Origin: Desulfomonilaceae bacterium
Lineage (GTDB): Bacteria > Desulfobacterota > Desulfomonilia > Desulfomonilales > Desulfomonilaceae
Reading direction: 5' to 3'
Length of the DNA: 22,362 nt
Assembly: GCA_041662605.1 (NCBI GenBank)
Contig: JBAZSD010000040.1
Coordinates: 1-22,362, forward strand
Positions 8,030-15,575 of this stretch are shown here, piece by piece. Under the pieces are notes generated by a model. The model was not told the origin of the DNA. It did no database searches and worked only from the letters and a program-made list of their open reading frames with translations. The translations under genes were made by a program, and so were the position numbers. Position 1 is the first letter of the stretch. The number at the start of each line of letters is the position of its first letter.

Positions 8030-9382
8030 ATGCTGGAGGGTGAGAAAAAACCCAAGGTGCTTATTGTGGATGATACCCCGGATAACATTCAGATCCTCAT
8101 GGGCACATTGAAAGATCAGTACGCTATTGTGGCGGCCATCAATGGGGAGAAAGCCCTCAAAATGGCTGTGGCGGAACCGAGGCCGGATCTCATTCTCCTG
8201 GATATTATGATGCCCGGGATGGACGGGTTCGAAGTGTGCAACCGGTTAAAATCTGATCCGGAGACTCGGGACATCCCGGTCATTTTTCTCTCTGCCCTTG
8301 ATGATACCGCCAATAAGGTAAAGGGGTTCACGACAGGGGCTGTGGACTACATCTCCAAGCCTTTTCAACCTCAAGAAGTTCATGTGAGGGTCAATACTCA
8401 TTTGACCATGAGCCGTTTAAAAAGGAGTCTCGCAGAAAAAAACGAGGAATTACGGGTGTACAGCGAAGGGCTGGAAGAAAGAGTGAAGCAACGAACGGCA
8501 GAGTTAGCGTCCTTGAACAACATCTATGAGCGCTTCGTTCCCAGAGAGTTCATCGATTTGCTACAGAAGAACAGTATTCTCGAAATCAATTTGGGTGACC
8601 AGGTGAGCCGGAACATGACCGTTATGTTTGCGGACATCCGGGGATGGACCACCCTGCTCGAAAAGATGACCCCAGAGGAGGCTTTCAGGTTTATCAATGC
8701 CTATCTCAGACGAGTGAACCCCGTGATCAAGGAATGCAATGGGTTCATAGATCAATTCTATGGCGATGGCGTGATGGCGCTCTTCCCTGGAACACCGGAT
8801 GATGCGGTGAGGGCAGCCGTCCGAATGCAGGAAGCCGTGGCCGAGTACAACAGGCAACGCGAGAAGGATGGCTTTGGCCCGATCGGAATTGGAGTAGGAC
8901 TCCACCGTGCCGATCTCATGCTGGGCGTCATCGGTAGTGAAGATCGCATGCAAGGGGCCGTGGTCGCGGATGCGGTAAACCTTGCCGCACGAATCGAGGG
9001 TTTGAACAAGATCTACGGGTCCTATGTCAGCCTGAGTGACGAGACTCTTTCCGCCATGAAAGAATCAGACCGATACAGGTGTCGCTTCATAGACAAAGTG
9101 CGTGTAAAGGGAAGAGAGGACGCGGTCACTGTTTACGAAGTGTTTGAGGGTGATCCTGCAGGTCTTGCCGAATTAAAAGAGCAGACGAAACCAGCATTTG
9201 AGAGCGGTATTCAGCTCTACTACAGTAAAAAATTTTCGGAAGCCAGCGTTCATTTCAATCAGGTACTGGAGAAAAATCCTGCGGATCTGGCCGCCCGAAT
9301 CTATCTGAAACGCTGCGCCAACTACATGGTGAACGGAGTTCCACCCGATTGGACTGGAGTGGAAACGCTTCTTGAGAAATAG
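8030..9382 (+). CDS. Response regulator with class III adenylate/guanylate cyclase output
   Basis: A 450-residue protein. Residues 8-125 form a receiver with Asp14/Asp15, acceptor Asp58 and Lys110. A coiled coil (about 128-165) joins it to a class III cyclase domain (about 190-375). Metal ligands Asp202 (FADIRGWT) and Asp246 (YGDG) and the transition-state pair Asn317/Arg321 (NLAAR) are present, as is the typical VKGREDAVTVYEV end. The position usually held by the adenine-selecting lysine, just before F-x-G-D, is Gln242. The tail (about 380-430) resembles TPR helices. The product is probably cyclic AMP, but this substitution leaves specificity open. A perfect AAGGAGGT (8016-8023) precedes the ATG. 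It lies 134 bases after the phosphatase gene in the same orientation, so it may have its own promoter or belong to one operon. Confidence 0.92.
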   Translation: MLEGEKKPKVLIVDDTPDNIQILMGTLKDQYAIVAAINGEKALKMAVAEPRPDLILLDIMMPGMDGFEVCNRLKSDPETRDIPVIFLSALDDTANKVKGFTTGAVDYISKPFQPQEVHVRVNTHLTMSRLKRSLAEKNEELRVYSEGLEERVKQRTAELASLNNIYERFVPREFIDLLQKNSILEINLGDQVSRNMTVMFADIRGWTTLLEKMTPEEAFRFINAYLRRVNPVIKECNGFIDQFYGDGVMALFPGTPDDAVRAAVRMQEAVAEYNRQREKDGFGPIGIGVGLHRADLMLGVIGSEDRMQGAVVADAVNLAARIEGLNKIYGSYVSLSDETLSAMKESDRYRCRFIDKVRVKGREDAVTVYEVFEGDPAGLAELKEQTKPAFESGIQLYYSKKFSEASVHFNQVLEKNPADLAARIYLKRCANYMVNGVPPDWTGVETLLEK

Positions 9383-9493
9383 AGAAACATGCAAGTTGAC
9401 TGAGTTCCGGTGAGGTGTCGTTGAATTTCGAATTAAATTGACTATCTTGCTCTGATTATGTGGGATAGCCATCCTGGTTTTTCACTTTGTTTG

Positions 9494-9520
9494 GACTGAG
9501 CCGGGAAATCCCGGCTAGTC
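9494..9520. terminator. Stem-loop between convergent genes, likely bidirectional terminator
   Basis: AGCCGGG (9499-9505) and CCCGGCT (9510-9516) pair around the tetraloop aaat. GACT before and AGTC after extend the stem with one bulged G. It lies between the cyclase gene (ending 9382) and the small minus-strand gene (ending 9540). The stem is strong, but neither side has a real T-run. Confidence 0.5.
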
Positions 9521-9539
9521 GACTATTGGAGCCCTTATT

Positions 9540-9890
9540 TTACATATTCCCCCATCTATCGAAAATTGACATTTCCCTATCAGATTGCGCCTTACTTCGT
9601 TTTATCCGTTGATTTGTATCTTGTTTTGGAAGATTCACCCTGTCTTGTGGCAGTGGAGACTGGTTCTCAGATATCTTTCCTGGCTGGGAATTACCGTTCC
9701 TCCCGCTGACTGTGCCCCTGAACGCCAATCGTTGGTCTATGCCCGGTTCATTCTTCACCGGAATTGTGACACTCCAAGACGGCGGACCGACTTGCGCTCC
9801 AGCGCCAGGGTCCATAATCATTGCTTCTGATGGGTTAAAGCTAAGAATTCCAAGTAGGACTGTCATGAGTAAATAGACTCTGTTTTTCAT
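9540..9890 (-). CDS. Small secreted protein of unknown function
   Basis: A 116-residue protein whose best start is the ATG at 9890, because GGGAGG lies just upstream on the minus strand and translation from there gives a proper signal peptide: MKNR, a hydrophobic core (LLMTVLLGIL), and probable cleavage after PSEA. A longer in-frame start at 9929 would bury the signal behind 13 residues. The mature part is short and rich in Gly, Pro, Gln, Asn and basic residues, with no domain I recognise and probably little fixed structure. It is convergent with the signalling cluster. I cannot assign a function; export to the periplasm is inferred from the signal peptide. Confidence 0.6.
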   Translation of the reverse strand: MKNRVYLLMTVLLGILSFNPSEAMIMDPGAGAQVGPPSWSVTIPVKNEPGIDQRLAFRGTVSGRNGNSQPGKISENQSPLPQDRVNLPKQDTNQRIKRSKAQSDREMSIFDRWGNM

Positions 9891-10270
9891 TTGATACCTC
9901 CCGGTTGTGCCTTGTTGGATAACCACCATTCAGCGTTTTGAAGAAGAGCCACTACTCACTGTGAGGAGGGATTGTGAGAGAATGTCCCTAGATGAAAGTT
10001 TTCAACTGTGGCGCTCATATAGAGTCAGTTGTGTAGGAAAGGGTTCAGTAATTGCCGCCAGTGCGCAAATTTCTCAACTTAGGAAAAGACTTGCATCTCC
10101 ACGAGTTATGAATCATGAAGTTTTGATAGACAAATACGTCAGAGGTGGCCCCCAACACTCTTCCAACTGAGGAAAACGAAGTCCTTGGAGACTTCCCAAC
10201 AACCATGATACGGCTTTGCCTGGCTTCACCGGCAACTCCTTAAATTCAGTAGTTCTTTGCCAAAAGCACA

Positions 10271-10294
10271 GCGTCACAATCTTGCCCGTGACGC
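10271..10294. repeat. Hairpin GCGTCAC/GTGACGC
   Basis: A perfect 7-bp inverted repeat with a ten-base loop, in non-coding DNA 34 bases before the second 16-bp dispersed repeat. No T-run follows on the plus strand. On the minus strand a short CTTTTG follows ten bases or so later. Confidence 0.45.
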
Positions 10295-10327
10295 GACCCT
10301 GCATACTACCTCTTAAACAGGAACTAC

Positions 10328-10343
10328 TTTTGCAAGAGGCTCA
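10328..10343 (+). repeat. Dispersed 16-bp repeat, copy 2
   Basis: Identical to 552-567 (TTTTGCAAGAGGCTCA), same orientation, almost 9.8 kb apart. Here it lies 19 bases before the start codon of the MaoC-like remnant. It may be a mobile-element end, a small repeat family or a shared regulatory site. Confidence 0.7.
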
Positions 10344-10361
10344 ATCATAAGGTGAATTCTA

Positions 10362-10469
10362 ATGACAGATATCAGGAACAAAACTATTGAAGGATTGAAA
10401 ATAGGAGACCACTTTTTTTGGAAATGGTCTGACAGATTGGAACAATTATTAGCGACTCTTAAGTGTTAG
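10362..10469 (+). pseudogene. Possible MaoC-like dehydratase N-terminal remnant
   Basis: A 35-codon frame with the peptide MTDIRNKTIEGLKIGDHFF at its start. The NKTIEGLKIGD stretch closely resembles the N-terminus of MaoC-type (R)-enoyl-CoA hydratases, where this segment is followed by a T-x-T-F-T-E-x-D strand and the catalytic D-x-N-P-x-H motif. Here the resemblance stops after about 18 residues and a TAG stop follows. None of the other frames downstream restores the catalytic motif. The most likely reading is a truncated or decayed copy; a short independent peptide gene is the alternative. A weak AAGGTG lies upstream. Confidence 0.4.
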
Positions 10470-10674
10470 TTGCGCATTGACGCTTATTGATTTGTGCCGC
10501 CCTGTGTCTCCATAAGGCGCCAAACAAGCTCAAGAAGAGGTTCTCCGGTCAAAATTGAGACGCCCCGTTTAGGCAGCGATTGGTAGGTTATTTCACGAAA
10601 AATGAACAGTTTTTTCAATCCCAACACGAGAGAGCCATTTGTCTCTGTCGTGAGTAAGCAATTTAGGAGGTAAC
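10470..10674. other. Leader region of the pyruvate-kinase-like gene
   Basis: Non-coding. A hairpin at 10625-10652 (CACGA/TCGTG outside, AGAG/CTCT inside, one G-G mismatch) lies 12 bases before the ribosome binding site AGGAGGT (10665-10671). It may influence translation of the next gene. Confidence 0.4.
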
Positions 10675-11238
10675 ATGATCAGGCAGGTTGAATACTTTGA
10701 GAAGCCCGGGAGGGAAAACACTTCTCGGTGTTTAGAAATAGTTTCCGGGCTGGTGGATGAGGGTTTCTCTCATCTCGTCGTGGCCACGACCGCTGGAGAA
10801 ACCGGGATGTTGTTCGCCAAGAAATTTAAGGGCAAAGTCCAGAACATGGTGGCGGTCACTCATAACGTCGGTTATGCGAGCCCAAATGTGGACGAATGCC
10901 CTGCTGAAGTCAGACAGAAGTTGACCAGCCTTGGTGTCAAAATATTTACAGGAACCATTCTGAGTCGAGGGATCGAGGCCTCCTTCATGAAAAAGCATCA
11001 GGGCGTCTATTTGGGGTACATTGTCGCTCAGACGTTAAGACTGCTCGGTCAAGGCATAAAGGTCTGCGTTGAGATCGTCGTTGAAGCCTGCGACGCAGGT
11101 CTTGTACCTGAAGGTGAAGATGTCATCGCTGTTGCCGGTACCGGAAAAGGAGCAGACACTGTGGCCATCATCCAGGCTCATCCGTCTGATCGCTTTCTTG
11201 ACGTACGAGTCAGACAAATCCTGGCTAAACCTTTATGA
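10675..11238 (+). CDS. Pyruvate kinase alpha/beta-domain protein (stand-alone)
   Basis: A 187-residue protein that matches the C-terminal alpha/beta domain of pyruvate kinase, without the catalytic barrel. Visible signs are the TTAGETG segment (residues 39-45), the VAVTHNVGY strand-loop (59-67), and GTGKGADT (155-162) followed by AHPSDRFLD and a final ILAKPL, all typical of the free-standing family found in many anaerobic bacteria and archaea. In pyruvate kinase this domain binds allosteric effectors; the stand-alone proteins have no established reaction, and the barrel residues needed for phosphotransfer are absent. AGGAGGT lies at the ideal distance from the ATG. It is a single gene with no obvious operon partner. 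The domain assignment is firm; the biochemical role is unknown. Confidence 0.82.
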   Translation: MIRQVEYFEKPGRENTSRCLEIVSGLVDEGFSHLVVATTAGETGMLFAKKFKGKVQNMVAVTHNVGYASPNVDECPAEVRQKLTSLGVKIFTGTILSRGIEASFMKKHQGVYLGYIVAQTLRLLGQGIKVCVEIVVEACDAGLVPEGEDVIAVAGTGKGADTVAIIQAHPSDRFLDVRVRQILAKPL

Positions 11239-11725
11239 CATTACGGGCTTGCTTGTCTGAGAACCGCGCGCTTCAAACTACCATGCTCAGGGAGGGCAAC
11301 CTGAACATTGAATCCATATTCATCCTCTGCGTCGGACTTGTGAGAATGTTCGCAAAGGTCGCCGACAGCCACGGTTGATCGCCAGTTGGGAGGCGTTCAT
11401 TAGCCTTATGTGGCTCCTGTCTTCCCAGTGTCTCCGCCGTGTTCTGGCGCCGCCGCGACAGAATTTGGGTTGACGCTGGCGCACACGGCGAGATATGCTC
11501 AGAAACAGAGGAAAAGATTCTATTTCGGGAACATGACGACGGTTCTAGCTGTGTTCGCTCGTGTGGAACTGCACACGGAGACCTCTTCGGATTCGGCGGG
11601 GCCAGCCCTTGACCTCTCAAGGGCGGAAAGACGATCAAAATCGCAAAAGCGGGGCATAATTCTGGATTGTAGTAGCTGTATGTAATTAGGGGCTTTGCTG
11701 TTCATCAATACGTTAATGAGCAATT
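11239..11725. other. Spacer with GC-rich inverted repeats
   Basis: Overlapping open frames on both strands (up to 121 codons) lack ribosome binding sites and family resemblance. The GC-rich stretch around 11435-11490 holds nested inverted repeats. TCAGG (11287-11291) and CCTGA (11300-11304) may form a weak terminator after the pyruvate-kinase-like gene. Confidence 0.5.
11435..11490. repeat. Nested inverted repeat, candidate structured RNA
   Basis: CGCCGTGT (11435-11442) pairs with ACACGGCG (11483-11490). Directly inside, TTCTG (11443-11447) pairs with CAGAA (11459-11463), giving a coaxial arrangement with a 19-base single-stranded side. It lies in DNA with no supported gene. Confidence 0.35.
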
Positions 11726-12193
11726 ATGAACGAACAAGAGATATCTCAAGAGCGAGCAAGTTTTCTTGAGCAGGATTTTGACCGCGGTTTCATCAATTTT
11801 TGCGGTTTTAAGGCTGAACTCGCTCAATGGGGGCGGTTTCACTCTCGGCTGGAAATTGAGGACAAACATCGCCAGCAGGATGGATTTATCCATGCAGGCG
11901 TTATGGCTACCATGGCAGACCATACGGCGGGTTATTCGGCATTTACCACAGTAACCGAGGACATGCAGATTCTAACAATAGAGTTTAAGATCAATTTCCT
12001 TCGTCCGGCGTTCGGCCGACTTCTAGTATGCAGATCGCATGTCATCAGGGAGGGTCGTCAAATAATTGTATCAGAATCCGAAATCTTTGATGTCGGTGAC
12101 CAAATAAATGAAATGGCTGTGGCAAAGGCGATAGTTACCCTGATGGCAGTGCCTCGGTCCAAGCTTTTGAAAGGCTCCTTGAATTCCAAATAA
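11726..12193 (+). CDS. PaaI-family hotdog-fold thioesterase
   Basis: A 155-residue protein of the 4HBT/PaaI hotdog family, which hydrolyses acyl-CoA thioesters in the cytoplasm. The core signature is FIHAGVMATMADHTAGY (residues 54-70): H-A-G replaces the usual H-G-G oxyanion segment, and Asp65 takes the place of the catalytic acid on the long helix. The following strands, IEFKINFLRPAFG (85-97) and the VAKAIVTLM end (132-140), are also typical. The length matches the family. No good ribosome binding site precedes the ATG, only a weak GAG, so the exact start is less certain; no later start would keep the fold intact. It stands alone between long spacers. The substrate is unknown; aryl- or medium-chain acyl-CoA is usual for the family. 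Confidence 0.82.
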   Translation: MNEQEISQERASFLEQDFDRGFINFCGFKAELAQWGRFHSRLEIEDKHRQQDGFIHAGVMATMADHTAGYSAFTTVTEDMQILTIEFKINFLRPAFGRLLVCRSHVIREGRQIIVSESEIFDVGDQINEMAVAKAIVTLMAVPRSKLLKGSLNSK

Positions 12194-12454
12194 ACCTTGA
12201 GCCTAATTCCTGAGTTGATCGAGTTTAAGTCAGAATGGATTATGAACTGTTCTGTATGTAAACGTCCCGGTCACGACATTTGATCCCAATCACTAAGCTT
12301 GTGAAGCAATATAAGTGTTACATGAGCGAAACACCGAAATGAAGTTCTGTGTAGGTCCTCCAGAATGGAGCCGCCGGTGATGGAACAACCCTATTTCGCT
12401 AAATGGGAGCCCTCTATGGGAGCTAAAACCTGGATATTGTACGATCTACGATTC
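12194..12454. other. Convergent spacer
   Basis: Between the thioesterase and the minus-strand channel gene. It contains a tight hairpin CTCCA/TGGAG with a three-base loop (12358-12370) and a direct repeat ATGGGAGC (12403-12410 and 12416-12423). No coding frame is supported and no classic terminator T-run is visible. Confidence 0.4.
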
Positions 12455-13156
12455 TTAAGTTTCTTTAGTTTCAGGCCTTCTTTGATTGTACTCGATTTCC
12501 AAAGACACCAGCCTGGCTAAAAGTATTGCGGGGAATAGCTGACCTATCAAGGCCTGAAGCATTGATAGCGCTCGTGCCGATGGACTCAATGGAAGTATGT
12601 CGCCATAACCGACACTTGTCATGGTCGTATAACTGAAATAGGTGAATTTACCCATGAGTGTGTGTACATCTCCGCTAAACTTTGGGAAATCTATGTTGAA
12701 GGCTTCGGGGTTGATTATGCTGACTATGAGATAGAGATAACCGAATAAAATGGCCGTCAGCATGTAAACGGCCACTGAGCCGGCAATTCGCCGGTAGGTT
12801 ATAGGTCCTCTCTTGAAGACATGCATTAAAATTACCGCAATTAGAGTTGCGGACAGAAAAGTTCTGAATCCGAGGGACATGAACAAAGCTCGTGAACTAG
12901 GGTATGCGTATCCCCAGAAATGGGAACCCAAACCCAACGCAGCGATTATGGCTACGATTCTCGCCCAGTGCGGCGTTTGGCTGACCGCCATCACACCGGT
13001 AATCAACACCCCTATAAAAACCAGATGTACGGCAAACCCTCCAAAATCGGAATTAATGAAGGGATAAATTACAAAGGTCTCAACCAAAAGTACAACAAGG
13101 AGTCCTGTTAGACCTAGGTCTTCAGCCCATAGCCTTTTAGAAGCCTTTGAAATCAT
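12455..13156 (-). CDS. Potassium channel protein (two-pore-helix ion channel domain)
   Basis: A 233-residue membrane protein with about six hydrophobic segments (roughly 15-33, 41-58, 65-83, 90-112, 126-148 and 191-214). Between the last two lies a pore loop with the selectivity-filter sequence TMTSVGYGD (178-186), the signature of potassium-selective channels (Ion_trans_2 family). The first four segments lack a regular arginine array, so it is probably not strongly voltage-gated. The short C-terminal tail (after about 214) is charged and carries no RCK/TrkA-N or cyclic-nucleotide domain. That makes a direct link to the nearby cyclase unlikely. The ribosome binding site is poor: GAGGA lies about 14 bases upstream. 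The gene is read away from a very AT-rich stretch that probably holds its promoter. Confidence 0.9.
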   Translation of the reverse strand: MISKASKRLWAEDLGLTGLLVVLLVETFVIYPFINSDFGGFAVHLVFIGVLITGVMAVSQTPHWARIVAIIAALGLGSHFWGYAYPSSRALFMSLGFRTFLSATLIAVILMHVFKRGPITYRRIAGSVAVYMLTAILFGYLYLIVSIINPEAFNIDFPKFSGDVHTLMGKFTYFSYTTMTSVGYGDILPLSPSARALSMLQALIGQLFPAILLARLVSLEIEYNQRRPETKET

Positions 13157-13661
13157 GGTTTTAGTTGCATCCTCAGTAAATGGTTATCACTGTGGTTTAT
13201 TAGTTAAATATAAATTTACTAAAACTATCTATATTTACAATATATTATACCATAAAATTAAACTTAATTGTAAATTAATTAACTATCATTTTATGGGTTT
13301 CGTAAAGCTCTTGTACAGAAGACTTATACAGAGAACTCGGTTTCCGTAGAATGAAAACCGGCAGATAATGGGGTAAAGGTCGGGCTGCATCGTATAAAGG
13401 GTATTCGCACGAAGCTTGGCCTGCGCTGTATACAGAAAAACCACTTTAAGGTAACTACGGACTCCAGCCACCACAAAGAGGGCGGTGTTACGAAATAAAG
13501 AAAGGCGGTATATAAAATCAACGAAACATATAGTGGGTCCATATTTTGATTGAAGTGGTGTTACAACAGATTTGATCTCCTATAAATATAGCGGCTACTT
13601 AATAAACATAAACCAACATTTTCTCTGGGAATGTCTGAAACTACAAGGAGAGGAGTAGAGT
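13157..13661. other. AT-rich promoter-side spacer
   Basis: The stretch 13190-13300 is strikingly AT-rich and contains the inverted repeat TAAATATA (13205-13212) / TATATTTA (13230-13237). It lies upstream of the minus-strand channel gene and is the probable control region. The remainder to 13661 holds a CGGTTT/AAACCG inverted repeat near 13338 and no supported gene. Confidence 0.45.
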
Positions 13662-13805
13662 ATGAGTAATTATTTTTTTCTCTGGGTGGGTTTAGGTGCT
13701 GGTCTTCTAATCTTAATAAACGCCTGTTTGAGCCCATCAGATGATTTGAGAAAGAAGTCGTTCGCGATATTTTCCTATAACCTGATTGCGAATTACTCTG
13801 TCTAA
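13662..13805 (+). CDS. Possible 47-residue membrane peptide
   Basis: A short frame starting MSNYFFLWVGLG with one hydrophobic segment (about residues 4-23) and a charged second half containing SDDLRKKS. Two consecutive Shine-Dalgarno-like sequences, AAGGAG (13645-13650) and AGGAG (13651-13655), lie at good distance from the ATG, which is the main reason to take it seriously. LINAC near residue 22 is close to, but not a good match for, a lipoprotein box, and the N-terminus lacks positive charge. I recognise no family. It could be a small membrane protein gene or the start of a decayed longer gene. Confidence 0.4.
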   Translation: MSNYFFLWVGLGAGLLILINACLSPSDDLRKKSFAIFSYNLIANYSV

Positions 13806-14024
13806 CTAACCTTGGATCCACATCTGAGATCAATTGAGATAGCTTTTACCAGTATCCGTCGCACAAGTCGATTATTGCTCGCCTTCAGTATCTGAAAGAG
13901 TTGGTAAATATACATCTTCTCACAAGTGTTTCTTGTCCCACCCAGCGCTTCGGCGGTTTATTGGCCGGCTCTTCTTATGACACCCGGGAACGTGCAAATA
14001 GATCGGTCGAAGTGTTCTTCCCTG

Positions 14025-15575
14025 TCACTTTATGATCGGCGCTCGTACAAAGGCGCCTTGGCCGAATATGTCAAGGTTCTCGACGACGACTTCTGTCGCC
14101 TTGCCCTCCGGGTCGATCCGGAAGGTCACGCCGCTCAAGCCACCGGCCGACTCTCCCACCGGTTGATAGATGAACACGTCTCGGCTCCAGTGCCGCAAAG
14201 GGATGGAAGCCTGCCTTAATCCCATGTTCAGGACCAGCGCTCCATCTTTTCCGACGATGTCGATATCTCCGAAGTAATCGTTGTGATAAATTCCGACGTA
14301 GGCAGCCGAGGCCAAGCCCGGTGAGGGGTGTGACGGCGGCAGCAAGTAATTAGTGTTGTAGCCGAAAGACGTCTTTACAGCCTCCTCGAACATCCGATTC
14401 GCCAACGTAACCCAGTCTCTTTGGAATTTTCCGTAGAAGAGAAGGTCGAAGAAGCTTTTCGTTATCCCCTCAGGCACGCCGGTGGGCCCCGCGTTCGAAA
14501 GGACGGCAATGCCGATCCCCTCGGCGGGAAGCAAGGCAACCTCTGTCCGCATACCAAGATAAAATGCGCCTGAGTGCGTCCAGAAGACGCGGTCATTATC
14601 GTCGTGGCCAACATTCCAGCCCAGTCCATAAAAGGTAGCCCGGTTCGTCTTCGGGTCAAACTTGGTCACGATCTGCGGACGATGGGTTTCACTCAGTGGC
14701 TCAGCAGCAATGATTCGCTTGCCTTCGAACGTGCCGCCATTGAGTTGCAAGCGGATCCATTGCGCGAGGTCGCGAGCAGTGGAGCTGACCCCTCCGGCTG
14801 GTGACTGGGCGTCTGGATCACGTACGTACTTAGGAACCCAAGTGCCGTCAATTCGGACATGCAAGAACGCGCGATTGCTCGCGGACTCAAAGTCTCTGAA
14901 TCGGGAACTCGAAGACCTCATGCCTAGCGGATGATAGAGGTTGTCAGCGACAAGATCCTCCCAGCGCTTGCCTGAGGCCCGCGCAGCGGCGATCGCGGCC
15001 GCAGTAAAGCCAAAGTTTGTATATGCGAAATGAGAACGAAAGCTGGTCGCCGGTTTTACATAACGCAAACGGCGTAGAATCTCCATACGCCCATAACCCA
15101 TGTCTTCCAACAGGTCGCCCACTTGGGCAGGCAAGCCGCTCCGATGGCAAAGCAAGTCGCGCAGCGTGACCTGCCGGGTAACCCACGGATCATACAATCT
15201 AAAGTCCGGCCAGTGGTCGACCACTGGGTCGTCCCAGTCGATCACTCCATCGCCGACTAGTCCGGCCAATACGGTTGACGTAATCGGTTTAGAGAGCGAA
15301 GCGAGTTGAAAGACCGTGTCGGGATCAATGGGGTCTTCTGTGCCCACCTTTCTAACCCCGAAGCCCTTGAGATAGACCATCTGGTCCTTATAGACGACGA
15401 TGATCGCCATGCCCGGCACCCCGGTTTTCTCCAACGTTTGTTGTGCGAGGTTGCTCAGTTCGGGAAGCACGTTCATGACCTGCTGATGAGTCACTTCCGG
15501 CATTGACCCCGCTTGGACCGTGGCAACCGTTACAGCGATCAGTCCAACTGCGATCAGCCATTTGACCGATTTCAT
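14025..15575 (-). CDS. Periplasmic class C beta-lactamase-type serine hydrolase
   Basis: A 516-residue protein of the beta-lactamase/penicillin-binding-protein-like (COG1680) family. A Sec signal peptide covers about residues 1-22 (hydrophobic core LIAVGLIAVTVAT, cleavage near VQA). The catalytic SxxK is at 93-96 (SLSK, within FQLASLSKPITS), the Y-x-N at 185-187 (YTN), and the third motif is HSG at 334-336. A C-terminal extension of about 120 residues (after about 395) probably forms the beta-barrel domain seen in many members (DUF3471-like). Such enzymes act as D-amino-acid peptidases, esterases or unknown hydrolases; true beta-lactamase action is rare. AGGAGGC upstream of the ATG supports the start. 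It is a single gene with no clear partner, so the substrate is not predictable. Confidence 0.9.
   Translation of the reverse strand: MKSVKWLIAVGLIAVTVATVQAGSMPEVTHQQVMNVLPELSNLAQQTLEKTGVPGMAIIVVYKDQMVYLKGFGVRKVGTEDPIDPDTVFQLASLSKPITSTVLAGLVGDGVIDWDDPVVDHWPDFRLYDPWVTRQVTLRDLLCHRSGLPAQVGDLLEDMGYGRMEILRRLRYVKPATSFRSHFAYTNFGFTAAAIAAARASGKRWEDLVADNLYHPLGMRSSSSRFRDFESASNRAFLHVRIDGTWVPKYVRDPDAQSPAGGVSSTARDLAQWIRLQLNGGTFEGKRIIAAEPLSETHRPQIVTKFDPKTNRATFYGLGWNVGHDDNDRVFWTHSGAFYLGMRTEVALLPAEGIGIAVLSNAGPTGVPEGITKSFFDLLFYGKFQRDWVTLANRMFEEAVKTSFGYNTNYLLPPSHPSPGLASAAYVGIYHNDYFGDIDIVGKDGALVLNMGLRQASIPLRHWSRDVFIYQPVGESAGGLSGVTFRIDPEGKATEVVVENLDIFGQGAFVRAPIIK

Larger units (their letters stand above)
9891..10361. 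other. Gene-poor spacer with several hairpins
   Basis: An 87-codon open frame (9907-10170, plus) lacks a ribosome binding site and any family resemblance, so I do not call it. The spacer contains hairpins GAAGTC/GACTTC (10178-10195) and GCGTCAC/GTGACGC (10271-10294), then copy 2 of the 16-bp repeat (10328-10343). Confidence 0.5.

Noticed and set aside
9907..10170. 87-codon open frame on the plus strand
   Set aside because: No Shine-Dalgarno sequence, overlaps the control region of the minus-strand secreted protein, and resembles nothing known.
11273..11723. Several overlapping open frames on both strands of the spacer
   Set aside because: None has a ribosome binding site or plausible domain; they coincide with a GC-rich structured stretch that favours chance frames.
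12455..13156. Link between the potassium channel and the cyclase through a cyclic-nucleotide domain
   Set aside because: The channel has only a short charged tail after the last membrane segment, with no room for a nucleotide-binding domain.
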